A stretch of DNA of 64,000 nt from assembly GCF_902493135.1 (NCBI RefSeq), contig NZ_CABUOD010000020.1, forward strand, positions 1 through 64,000, in the 5' to 3' direction. A model generated the notes under the pieces. It ran no database searches. It was given only the letters and a program-made list of their open reading frames with translations, and was not told the origin of the DNA. Each line of letters opens with the position of its first letter. Position 1 is the stretch's first letter. The position numbers and the translations under genes are program-made. Source of the DNA: an uncultured Parabacteroides sp. (GTDB lineage: Bacteria; Bacteroidota; Bacteroidia; Bacteroidales; Tannerellaceae). Below, piece after piece: positions 8,456 through 16,639 of the stretch.

Positions 8456-9508
8456 TTACAATAAGGAGGAGGAAGGGGTTTCTTTAAATACGAAATCCAA
8501 CGTCCGTATCATATCGTCAATATCCTCATCCGTCGTGTCCCACGAAGTGACAAAACGCGCTTCGTTGGCTTCTTCATTCCACATATAAAAGAAATATTTT
8601 TCTTGCAGCTTCTTTAGCGGTTCCGTGGGGATGGTAAAGAAAAGCTGGTTGGATTCTATCTTCTGGGTAAACCGTATCTGCGGATATTTTTTCAAGGCTT
8701 CCGCCAGGCGATAAGCGCTATTGTTTGCTTTCCGCGCGTTTTCCAACCACAGGTCATTTTCCAGATAAGGGATAAACTGGCAGGAAAGATAACGCAGCTT
8801 GGAAGCCAATTGAGCAGATTGCTTTCTGAAATACTGCAAATTCCCGGTTATCTCCGGACGGAAAGAGACGACAGCCTCTCCCATCATCATCCCGTTCTTG
8901 GTTCCCCCGAAACTGAGGATATCCACCCCGGCATCGACGGTCACCTCCCGCATCGAACAATTCAGATACGCACAGGCATTCGCCAGGCGTGCCCCGTCCA
9001 TATGCAAATACATATCATACGAATGCAACAGGTCGGCAATCGCCTTGACCTCTTCGATCGTATAAATCGTCCCCAACTCGGAAACTTGTGAAATATAAAC
9101 AGCTTTCGGCTGCGAATGATGGCAGACGCCGAAATTATGCAGACGGGGCTTGATCAATTCCGGTGTCAGTTTTCCGTCCGGAGTCGGAATCGTCACGACC
9201 GCGCAGCCGGTCATACGGGCAGGAGCGCCGCACTCGTCCACATTGATATGAGCTGTTTCAGCACACAAAATACTATTGAACGGACGTGTCACGGCCTGCA
9301 AAGCCACAGAGTTCGCCCCTGTTCCGTTAAAAACAAAAAAAGGCGATGCCATTTCGCCAAACACTTCTTTTATTTTCGCAGTAGCCGCTACGGTCCAGGG
9401 ATCGTCGCCATATCCTACTGCATGGTTATCATTCGCCTTTATCACGGCATCCATTACCAAAGGATGTACGCCCGAATTGTTATCACTTGCAAAACTTCTC
9501 ATTCCCAT
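8456..9508 (-). CDS. ltaA: low-specificity L-threonine aldolase
   Basis: A 350-residue PLP enzyme of the beta-eliminating lyase family that splits L-threonine or L-allo-threonine to glycine and acetaldehyde. The PLP lysine is Lys204 in SFGGTKNG; Asp171 in HMDGAR should bind the pyridine nitrogen; the N-terminal FASDNNSGVHP segment is typical. Length is normal. The start could be the second Met (MRSFASDN, two codons later). It lies downstream of a terminator and carries a TACTTTTG box at 9530-9523, so it is probably its own transcription unit. Confidence 0.9.
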   Translation of the reverse strand: MGMRSFASDNNSGVHPLVMDAVIKANDNHAVGYGDDPWTVAATAKIKEVFGEMASPFFVFNGTGANSVALQAVTRPFNSILCAETAHINVDECGAPARMTGCAVVTIPTPDGKLTPELIKPRLHNFGVCHHSQPKAVYISQVSELGTIYTIEEVKAIADLLHSYDMYLHMDGARLANACAYLNCSMREVTVDAGVDILSFGGTKNGMMMGEAVVSFRPEITGNLQYFRKQSAQLASKLRYLSCQFIPYLENDLWLENARKANNSAYRLAEALKKYPQIRFTQKIESNQLFFTIPTEPLKKLQEKYFFYMWNEEANEARFVTSWDTTDEDIDDMIRTLDFVFKETPSSSLL

Positions 9509-9530
9509 TTAAAATTTTGCGCCAAAAGTA

Positions 9531-9569
9531 ATAAAAATAAACGGGAGCACCTCTCGGATGCCCCCGTTT
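9531..9569 (-). terminator. terminator of the ECF sigma factor gene
   Basis: A 7-base outer stem (AAACGGG at 9539-9545 against CCCGTTT at 9563-9569) with further pairing inside. On the minus strand it is followed by a T-rich stretch (9538-9531); on the plus strand by eight T (9571-9578). The gene order makes the minus strand the useful direction. Confidence 0.65.
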
Positions 9570-9601
9570 ATTTTTTTTACATATTTATTTTAAACTTCAC
9601 C

Positions 9602-10111
9602 TTAACTTCGATGAAAATCTTTCAAGACTTTTTGCAATTCCTGACGGGCGAAGAAGATACGACTCTTAACCGTACCCAAAGGAACGCATAGTCTTTCGGC
9701 TATCTCATTGTACTTATAGCCACTCAAAAACATGGAGAACGGAACTTTTAGCTCATCGTTCAGGCTGTTTATCGCTTTTGTAATTTCTTTAATTTGATAA
9801 GCGCCATCCGGGGAATCAAAACCTGAGTCATTCACAACATCTAAATTATATAAGTCCACCCCCTGATCGACGACGGTCTGGGTACGAACGATTTTATGGT
9901 AATTATTTATGAAAATATTGCGCATTACGGTCAAGACCCATCCTTTGAAATTGATATTGTCTACAAACTTTTCCTGATTGTCTAAAACCTTCAGCGTTGT
10001 ATCCTGCATCAAATCCTGGGCGTCATCACGATTAGCAGTGAGCATTAATGCAAAATTCATCATATTTTCTTGCATACTCAATAATTTTTTTTGAAATTGC
10101 AACGCGTTCAT
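9602..10111 (-). CDS. ECF-type RNA polymerase sigma factor
   Basis: A 169-residue sigma factor with only regions 2 and 4. Region 2 (about residues 10-75) includes ANRDDAQDLMQDTTLKVL and the segment FKGWVLTVMRNIFINNYHK; region 4 (about 115-165) includes YNEIAERLCVPLGTVKSRIF, its DNA-binding helix-turn-helix. There is no anti-sigma gene beside it and no SusC/D pair, so it is an orphan ECF, perhaps a stress regulator. The next gene upstream is the divergent nfeD gene across a 262-base AT-rich gap in which I see no further gene. Confidence 0.9.
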   Translation of the reverse strand: MNALQFQKKLLSMQENMMNFALMLTANRDDAQDLMQDTTLKVLDNQEKFVDNINFKGWVLTVMRNIFINNYHKIVRTQTVVDQGVDLYNLDVVNDSGFDSPDGAYQIKEITKAINSLNDELKVPFSMFLSGYKYNEIAERLCVPLGTVKSRIFFARQELQKVLKDFHRS

Positions 10112-10373
10112 ATTGCTTACTTTTTTATAAGGTTTAATACCGGTTTAGTATTATCCTTCAGCATTGAAGGACATTACAAATGTAGAAATAATATTTTAAT
10201 TACAATGCGGTTTGATGATTATTAATATTAAAAATCGTAACTTAATACATTTATAACAAACAGCCCTGTAAATGAGCAGGATTTACAAGTTATGAAACAA
10301 CAAAAATGCAAAATTCACAACATGTATATTACAAATTCGTATGACATGTAAAAGAGATGGAGAATAGTATAAA

Positions 10374-11756
10374 ATGAAGAAAAAATTAGGACTTTTTTTA
10401 GCTGTCATATTGGTCCAGATAGCCCCTTTCATATCGGCGGCAGATGCTTCGCACCCGTTAGTCTATAAAATCGATATAAAAAAAGAGATCAGCAACACCA
10501 CACGCCTGTATCTTAGCAACGGTTTAGCGGAAGCCAACGCTTTGGGTGCAGATGCCGTCCTGATCCACATGAACACATACGGCGGGCAGGTGGATGCGGC
10601 CGACTCGATGCGTACGGCTGTTTTATACAGCCCCATCCCTGTCTATGTCTTCATCGACAACAATGCAGCTTCGGCCGGAGCGCTCATTTCGATCGCATGC
10701 AAGAAAATTTATATGCGGAAAGGCGCCAACATCGGGGCAGCCACCGTCGTGAACCAAACAGGGGAGGCAATGCCGGACAAATACCAGTCTTATATGCGCT
10801 CCATGATGCGTTCGACGGCCGAGGCGCACGGACAGGATACTATTATACAGAAAAACGACACTCTATACAAATGGAAACGGGATCCGCTGATCGCCGAAGC
10901 GATGGTAGACGAACGGGTTGTCATTCCGAACCTGATAGACACCGGAAAAGTCCTTACTTTTACAGCGCAAGAAGCTCAAAAGTGGGGGTATTGCGACGGC
11001 ATAGCGGAAAATGCAGATGAAGTAATCACACAATATTTAGGATATAAAGAATACGAAATGAAAAGTTATACCCCCAGTTGGCAGGATGACTTAAAAGGAT
11101 TTTTGATGAACCCTATTTTTCAGTCTATCCTGATCATTATTATCATCGGAGGGATTTACTTTGAAATGCAAACACCGGGACTGGGCTTCCCCTCTGCGGC
11201 GGCACTACTGGCGGCCATCCTCTACTTTGCGCCGCTCTATATAGACGGGCTGGCGGCAAACTGGGAAATTCTGACCTTCATCATCGGCATTCTATTGCTC
11301 GCAGTGGAAATCTTTATCATTCCCGGATTCGGAGTTGCCGGAATAAGCGGTATCGTATTGGTGATCGGCGGCCTGGTCATGGGCTTGCTGAATAATGATC
11401 ATTTCGATTTCGAAGGGGTCAGCGGAAAAGAGATCGGTGAAGCGACATTGACGGTCCTGGTCGGATTAGTGGCCGGCTTCGGCCTGATGATCTGGCTGTC
11501 CAATAAGATAGGACACCGGGGAATGTTCCGGAAAGTCGCGCTGAATACGGATTTGAAAGATGCGATATCCTCCCCTGACTTATCTTCGCTGGTCGGGAAA
11601 GAGGGAATAGCCGCTACCGTATTGCGTCCTTCCGGAAAAGTATCGGTCGACGGAGAATATTATGACGGGGTTTCCGAATCCGGCTTTATAGAGAAAGGAT
11701 GCAAGGTCAAGGTTGTCCGCTTCGAGAATGCGCAGGTGTATGTAGAAAACCTCTGA
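10374..11756 (+). CDS. NfeD-family membrane-bound serine protease
   Basis: A 460-residue full-length NfeD protein. After a signal peptide (residues 1-22) comes a ClpP/SppA-like protease domain with the candidate nucleophile Ser100 in NNAASAGALIS and a candidate lysine partner near Lys136 (PDKYQSY). Four or five membrane segments follow (about residues 245-380), then a C-terminal OB-fold domain (about 395-460). Relatives cleave hydrophobic stretches of stomatin-like proteins and help membrane quality control. No stomatin gene lies next to it here. The convergent AlbA_2 gene ends 26 bases beyond its stop. Confidence 0.88.
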   Translation: MKKKLGLFLAVILVQIAPFISAADASHPLVYKIDIKKEISNTTRLYLSNGLAEANALGADAVLIHMNTYGGQVDAADSMRTAVLYSPIPVYVFIDNNAASAGALISIACKKIYMRKGANIGAATVVNQTGEAMPDKYQSYMRSMMRSTAEAHGQDTIIQKNDTLYKWKRDPLIAEAMVDERVVIPNLIDTGKVLTFTAQEAQKWGYCDGIAENADEVITQYLGYKEYEMKSYTPSWQDDLKGFLMNPIFQSILIIIIIGGIYFEMQTPGLGFPSAAALLAAILYFAPLYIDGLAANWEILTFIIGILLLAVEIFIIPGFGVAGISGIVLVIGGLVMGLLNNDHFDFEGVSGKEIGEATLTVLVGLVAGFGLMIWLSNKIGHRGMFRKVALNTDLKDAISSPDLSSLVGKEGIAATVLRPSGKVSVDGEYYDGVSESGFIEKGCKVKVVRFENAQVYVENL

Positions 11757-11782
11757 CACGCGGCCGACCGCAAAGGCCGGCC

Positions 11783-12421
11783 CTACGCAGGGACGCGCCG
11801 ATACAAGATATGCTTGTCGATCACGACATATTGCAGGGCGTTCATGGCCAGGAGATCGCTCAGGATATTCTTTGCGGTGTAATAATTGATCCGCCCGATA
11901 CGGCAAAACTGGCTGATATTGATATGGGGACGATTATCCAGATACGCAAACAAACGTTCTACGGGTTTACTTATCTTCAATAAAGTCCCGTCCGGTTTAT
12001 GCTTTTTCTGCCAGGCGAGCACCAGTACTTCGTTTGCCAATATATTTTCATCGGCGACCCTTATATAGGCTTTAAACTTATCATCCTTATCGGGAGCAGT
12101 GTGCGGTTTATCCGGACTCGGGGCGATGTAGACCTCCAGAACCGTCTTGCCGTTCACCTCCCAACGTGTCGCTTCAAAAGGGACTTCCGGGCGGGTGTAC
12201 ATCCTGGAAGCTGCCTCAATCATATAATATTCTTCTTCGCTTCTGACACCGGAGATATTCCCGTTATCTTTCACACCGATCAAAAGGCGTCCGCCGTCAG
12301 TATTGGCGAAAGCACTCAGCGTACGCGCGATCTTCTTGCTGTCGCTCACTTCGAACTTAAAATCGAGTTGTTGGTGTTCCCCCTGCTCTATCAACGCTTC
12401 TATCGGATGTATCTTCTTCAT
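11783..12421 (-). CDS. AlbA_2 (Schlafen-like) putative DNA-binding protein
   Basis: A 212-residue protein with the AlbA_2/divergent AAA_4 domain in its N-terminal two thirds: QQLDFKFE near residue 18, then ARTLSAFANTDGGRLLIGV with the typical N-T-D-G-G signature. The rest (from about 140) looks like a small winged-helix domain (NISQFCRIGRINYYTAKNIL). Such proteins are widespread in Bacteroidetes and are thought to bind nucleic acid or nucleotide; the true role is not known. It is divergent from the antiporter gene, 70 bases apart. Confidence 0.8.
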   Translation of the reverse strand: MKKIHPIEALIEQGEHQQLDFKFEVSDSKKIARTLSAFANTDGGRLLIGVKDNGNISGVRSEEEYYMIEAASRMYTRPEVPFEATRWEVNGKTVLEVYIAPSPDKPHTAPDKDDKFKAYIRVADENILANEVLVLAWQKKHKPDGTLLKISKPVERLFAYLDNRPHINISQFCRIGRINYYTAKNILSDLLAMNALQYVVIDKHILYRRVPA

Positions 12422-12461
12422 TTTGGCAATTTTTTAGAACGGCAAAATTAAAATAAATACA

Positions 12462-12469
12462 TAACTTTG
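12462..12469 (+). promoter_or_regulatory. -7 box upstream of the antiporter gene
   Basis: TAACTTTG lies 22 bases before the start codon and matches TAnnTTTG. I see no clear -33 element at the right distance, so only the -7 box is claimed. Confidence 0.45.
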
Positions 12470-12491
12470 CCAACGGAAAAACAACGAAAGC

Positions 12492-14765
12492 ATGTCTCAA
12501 ATACCATCTCTTATATCGGATCTTGCTGTCATACTGATTTCAGCGGGATTGGTTACCTTGCTTTTCAAAAGGTTAAAGCAACCGGTCGTACTCGGATATA
12601 TCGTAGCCGGAATCCTGGCCGGTCCGTCTATCACACTAATACCGACTGTCACGGATGTAGAAAGCATCCGTATCTGGGCGGATATAGGCGTGATCTTCCT
12701 TCTGTTCGCTTTAGGGCTCGACTTTAGTTTCAAAAAGCTGATGAAAGTCGGCGGGACAGCTGTGATCGGGGCTATTACCATCGTGATCGGCATGATGACC
12801 CTCGGCTATACAGCCGGATTGTCTTTAGGTTGGGGACATATGAACAGCCTGTTCCTCGGAGGAATGCTTTCCATGTCGTCTACAACGATTATTTTCAAAG
12901 CGTTCGATGACATGGGACTTCGCAACCAGCGATTTGCCGGAGTGGTCTTCGGAATCCTTGTGGTCGAAGACCTGTTTGCCGTTTTACTGATGGTTTTGCT
13001 GTCGACATTGGCAGTCAGCAAACACGTGGAGGGAATGGAACTGCTCAACAGCGTGGTCAAACTGGGAATCTTTTTGCTGTTCTGCTTCGTCATAGGCATC
13101 TATCTGATCCCCTCTTTTCTGAAAAAAGCCAGGACTTTCCTGAATGACGAGACTTTGTTGATCGTCAGCCTGGGACTATGTCTGGGGATGGTTATCATTG
13201 CCACAAAAGCCGGTTTTTCTTCCGCTTTGGGAGCTTTCGTCATGGGATCTATCCTGGCTGAAACCATTGATGCGGAACATATAGAACATATCATCAAACC
13301 TGTAAAAGACCTTTTCGGAGCCATATTCTTCGTCTCTGTCGGGATGTTAATCGATCCGGCATTGCTGTGGGAATACAAAATTCCGATCCTGATCCTTACA
13401 TTGGTCGTAATGGTCGGACAAATATTATTTGCCGGCTTCGGGGTATTGCTTTCCGGTCAGCCGGTCAAGATAGCCATACAATCCGGTTTCTCTCTCGCTC
13501 AAATAGGCGAATTCGCCTTTATTATCGCATCGCTGGGGCTGACATTAGGGGTAACCGACAATTTTCTCTATCCTATCGTCGTGGCGGTCTCGGTCGTTAC
13601 GACTTTCTTTACGCCTTACATGATTCGCATGGCAGAGCCAGCATGCCGGGTTGCCGACCGGGTGATACCGAAGTCATGGATGAAATTTCTCGAACGCTAT
13701 TCTTCCGGTTCCAATACCATACGCCAGAAAAGCGCCTGGAATAAGTTGTTGAAGGCACTGGTTCGTATAGTCGGCACCTATACGGCCGTTACCCTTGTCC
13801 TGATCTTTATCTGGCTTCAGTTCGTGGCTCCTTTTATAATGAAGGAACTCCCCGGCATACGGGGGGCAGGCATCTCACTCGTTTTGATCCTGCTATTAAT
13901 AGCTCCCATGTTGCGTGCGATCATGATGAAGAAGAACCATTCGGCCGAATTCCAACAACTATGGCTGGACAACAAGTACAATCGGGGTCCATTGGTTTCA
14001 CTGATCATTTTACGTATTATATTATGTATCGGGCTGGTCATGTTGCCCGTCGCCCGTTTACTGAACGCCGCAGTCGGTATCGTCTTGGCGATTGCTGCAA
14101 CCGTCATAGTTATTGTCATTTTATCCAAACAGCTGAAAAGACAATCGATCCTGATGGAACGGCACTTTTTCAGCAACCTGTCCGCACGCGAATTGGAAAA
14201 CGAACGGAAAGCTCCGATCAACCAGCGGTTTGCCAACCACCTGTTGGAACGCGACCTCCACTTAGCTGATTTCGAAGTGAAACAAAACTCTCCCAGCATG
14301 GGAAAGACCTTGAAGGAACTCAACTTCCGTCAGAAGTGCAATGTCAACATCGTGACAATTATCCGGGGAGAACGGCGGATTAATATTCCCGGAGGAGAGG
14401 AACGCCTCTATCCATTTGACAAATTGGTCGTAGTCGGTGCGGATGATGATCTCGAACATTTCCGCCAATATCTGGTCGAACGATATAAAAAGGCCCAAAA
14501 CAATAAGGAGCAGACAGTGCATGAAGTCAATATGGAGCAATTCATCATTGCCGAAGGTTCGCACCTGATCGGACGTACAATCCTGGAATCCGGCATACGG
14601 GACAAGTCTGCCTGCTTGGTCATCGGCATCGAACGAGGCGCTTCTTCCATCAAAAACCCCTCTCCTTCAACCGTTTTCGAAGAGGGAGATATTGTATGGA
14701 TTGTCGGAGAGCATGAAAAGGTACTCCGGTTGAGCGAAGGAAAAACGGTGGCAATCGATAACTGA
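12492..14765 (+). CDS. CPA2-family cation:proton antiporter with two C-terminal RCK_C domains
   Basis: A 757-residue membrane antiporter that should exchange Na+ or K+ for H+. Residues 1-400 hold about 12 membrane segments of the Na_H_exchanger family, with the signature VVEDLFAVLL near residue 157. A second hydrophobic block (about 425-555) with four or five further segments is unusual. Two TrkA-C/RCK_C modules follow: about 590-665 (SPSMGKTLKELNF to KLVVVGADDDL) and 680-750 (LIGRTILESGI to IVWIVGEHEK). There is no NAD-binding RCK_N domain, so it differs from KefB/KefC. Ligand control through the RCK_C pair is inferred. Confidence 0.88.
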   Translation: MSQIPSLISDLAVILISAGLVTLLFKRLKQPVVLGYIVAGILAGPSITLIPTVTDVESIRIWADIGVIFLLFALGLDFSFKKLMKVGGTAVIGAITIVIGMMTLGYTAGLSLGWGHMNSLFLGGMLSMSSTTIIFKAFDDMGLRNQRFAGVVFGILVVEDLFAVLLMVLLSTLAVSKHVEGMELLNSVVKLGIFLLFCFVIGIYLIPSFLKKARTFLNDETLLIVSLGLCLGMVIIATKAGFSSALGAFVMGSILAETIDAEHIEHIIKPVKDLFGAIFFVSVGMLIDPALLWEYKIPILILTLVVMVGQILFAGFGVLLSGQPVKIAIQSGFSLAQIGEFAFIIASLGLTLGVTDNFLYPIVVAVSVVTTFFTPYMIRMAEPACRVADRVIPKSWMKFLERYSSGSNTIRQKSAWNKLLKALVRIVGTYTAVTLVLIFIWLQFVAPFIMKELPGIRGAGISLVLILLLIAPMLRAIMMKKNHSAEFQQLWLDNKYNRGPLVSLIILRIILCIGLVMLPVARLLNAAVGIVLAIAATVIVIVILSKQLKRQSILMERHFFSNLSARELENERKAPINQRFANHLLERDLHLADFEVKQNSPSMGKTLKELNFRQKCNVNIVTIIRGERRINIPGGEERLYPFDKLVVVGADDDLEHFRQYLVERYKKAQNNKEQTVHEVNMEQFIIAEGSHLIGRTILESGIRDKSACLVIGIERGASSIKNPSPSTVFEEGDIVWIVGEHEKVLRLSEGKTVAIDN

Positions 14766-14806
14766 CAATACACAATTTCATAAATCATAAATTATAATTC
14801 AAAAAC

Positions 14807-15571
14807 ATGAAGTTTATAGGAATAATCCCCGCGCGTTATGCCTCTACCCGCTTCCCAGGGAAGCCACTTGCCGATATGGCAGGCAAACCGATGATCCAAC
14901 GGGTTTACGAGCAAGTCCAAAATGTGCTTGATGCCGTCTGCGTAGCTACGGACGACAGCCGTATAGAAGCGGCAGTCCGGGCTTTCGGCGGCAATGTCGT
15001 CATGACCTCCGACCAACACAAAAGCGGTACGGACCGTTGCTATGAAGCATATTGTAAAATAGGAGACGGATATGACGTGGTTGTCAACATACAAGGTGAC
15101 GAACCTTTCATCCAACCGGAACAGATCGAAATACTAAAAGCATGTTTCATCGATGGCAACACCCAAATCGCCACCTTGGTAAAACCATTTCGACCGGATG
15201 ACGATTTCGAAACGACCTTATTCAACCCCAATTCACCGAAAGTTGTCTTGAACAAGAATAACGAAGCCCTGTATTTCAGCCGCTCGATCATCCCATACAT
15301 GAGAGGCAGGAAATATACCGAATGGTTGCCGAACCATACCTATTATAAGCATATCGGACTATATGCTTACCGTGCCGACACACTAAAAGAGATCACCCGT
15401 TTACCTCAGTCTCCTCTGGAGCTGGCTGAAAGCCTGGAACAACTGCGCTGGCTGGAAAACGGCTACAAGATTAAAGTCGGAATTACCCGGCAGGAAACAA
15501 TCGGCATCGACACGCCGGAGGATATGGAAAAAGCATTGGCTTTCCTTAGAAATCAGCAATCAGGAAAATAA
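14807..15571 (+). CDS. kdsB: 3-deoxy-manno-octulosonate cytidylyltransferase (CMP-KDO synthetase)
   Basis: A 254-residue enzyme that activates KDO with CTP to give CMP-KDO for the inner core of lipopolysaccharide. The N-terminal nucleotide loop IPARYASTRFPGKPL (residues 6-20) and the metal-binding VVNIQGDEPFI (about 88-98) are diagnostic, and the C-terminal IGIDTPEDMEKAL matches the family. Its length is normal. It starts 41 bases after the antiporter stop. Its 3' end overlaps the convergent membrane-protein gene by 26 bases, so the two transcripts are antisense to each other at their ends. Confidence 0.95.
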   Translation: MKFIGIIPARYASTRFPGKPLADMAGKPMIQRVYEQVQNVLDAVCVATDDSRIEAAVRAFGGNVVMTSDQHKSGTDRCYEAYCKIGDGYDVVVNIQGDEPFIQPEQIEILKACFIDGNTQIATLVKPFRPDDDFETTLFNPNSPKVVLNKNNEALYFSRSIIPYMRGRKYTEWLPNHTYYKHIGLYAYRADTLKEITRLPQSPLELAESLEQLRWLENGYKIKVGITRQETIGIDTPEDMEKALAFLRNQQSGK

Positions 15572-16373
15572 AAGATCCCAACAATGCCGACAATATACCA
15601 ACCATAACAATAACAGATAAGGCGCTAATCGGCATATCCCGGAACTTTTTTATCTGCAAAAACAGAAGACTGAAGCAAAACAGAAGAGGCGGAAAAAAAG
15701 AGGGCATACCGTGATGCGGATATAAATAAGCCTGCTCTTGTGTCAGCGAATAAAAATGTCCCAGCCAAATCGGCATAAAAATGCCTGTCACTAAGAGCAG
15801 ACTCCAATACAGCCAGCGCTTGGGCTCTTTCCCTGTCTCATAAAAAAGGACTAACAGCACAAAGAAATTAAGCCGGTTACCCGCAAGAAAATAGATCACA
15901 GGCAATGCCAACAATCCCGCCAATATGCTCAACCATTTATTATTGATGTAAGTATATCCTAAAAAGAGGAGAAGAGAAACGACCGTTGCCAAAATAGAAG
16001 GCAACAGATAAGTCGGATAGCAATAACCGCCCCATTCCAACATAATCGGAAGAAAAGCATACAACGATGCCATCTCGCCAACATCAAAACGTTTCAAGAC
16101 CAAAGTCAGAAACCACCATTCCAAAATTAAAATCAAAGTGATCAAGAATGGAGCGCCGGATGATCCGCCAAAAGACATCAGCACATTTCCACTATAACAA
16201 ACCAACCATGCCGGTTTAGCCAGATAAGAGGCAAAAGCCCCCAACATGAATAGACCATCAGTCTGTTCTTTCAGAAAAAAAGCAACCGGACATACAAATT
16301 TGAAAAAAGCAAAGCAGGTCACGCCGAATACAACGACAGCAATACTTTGCAAAAGAACTTCTTTCTTTGCCAT
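15546..16373 (-). CDS. unrecognised polytopic membrane protein
   Basis: A 275-residue protein with about eight or nine hydrophobic helices and almost no soluble part. I do not recognise a catalytic motif. It resembles the membrane-embedded N-terminal half of large Bacteroidetes proteins of the DUF6057 type, which carry a long soluble C-terminal region, so this could be a shortened relative (low certainty). It starts MAKKEVLLQSIAVVVFGV and is convergent with kdsB, overlapping it by 26 bases. A strong terminator 190 bases upstream separates it from yidC. Its role is unknown. Confidence 0.65.
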   Translation of the reverse strand: MAKKEVLLQSIAVVVFGVTCFAFFKFVCPVAFFLKEQTDGLFMLGAFASYLAKPAWLVCYSGNVLMSFGGSSGAPFLITLILILEWWFLTLVLKRFDVGEMASLYAFLPIMLEWGGYCYPTYLLPSILATVVSLLLFLGYTYINNKWLSILAGLLALPVIYFLAGNRLNFFVLLVLFYETGKEPKRWLYWSLLLVTGIFMPIWLGHFYSLTQEQAYLYPHHGMPSFFPPLLFCFSLLFLQIKKFRDMPISALSVIVMVGILSALLGSFIFLIADF

Positions 16374-16566
16374 ACGTGAATAATTTATACCCTATAACAA
16401 TCTAAACACTTCACAATGAAATGATCTATATATAAGTTCTCATCATCTATTGATTCGTCAACTCGCCGCTTACTTTAGATAAGCGCAAATGTACAAACAT
16501 TCTGTAATAAATAATCCCGTAAATCTGTTTTTTTAAATCCAAGACGGCTAAAATCAAAATTTGCAC

Positions 16567-16607
16567 AAAAAAACAGGCAAGGAAGTAAAACTTGTTCCTT
16601 GCCTGTT
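16567..16607 (-). terminator. intrinsic terminator of the pyrG-yidC operon
   Basis: A perfect 13-base stem (AACAGGCAAGGAA at 16572-16584 against TTCCTTGCCTGTT at 16595-16607) with a 10-base loop. On the minus strand it is followed by seven T (16573-16567, partly in the stem). It starts 33 bases after the yidC stop. Confidence 0.88.
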
Positions 16608-16639
16608 ATATTTATGCCGAACTTCTTCGAAAAGCAATA

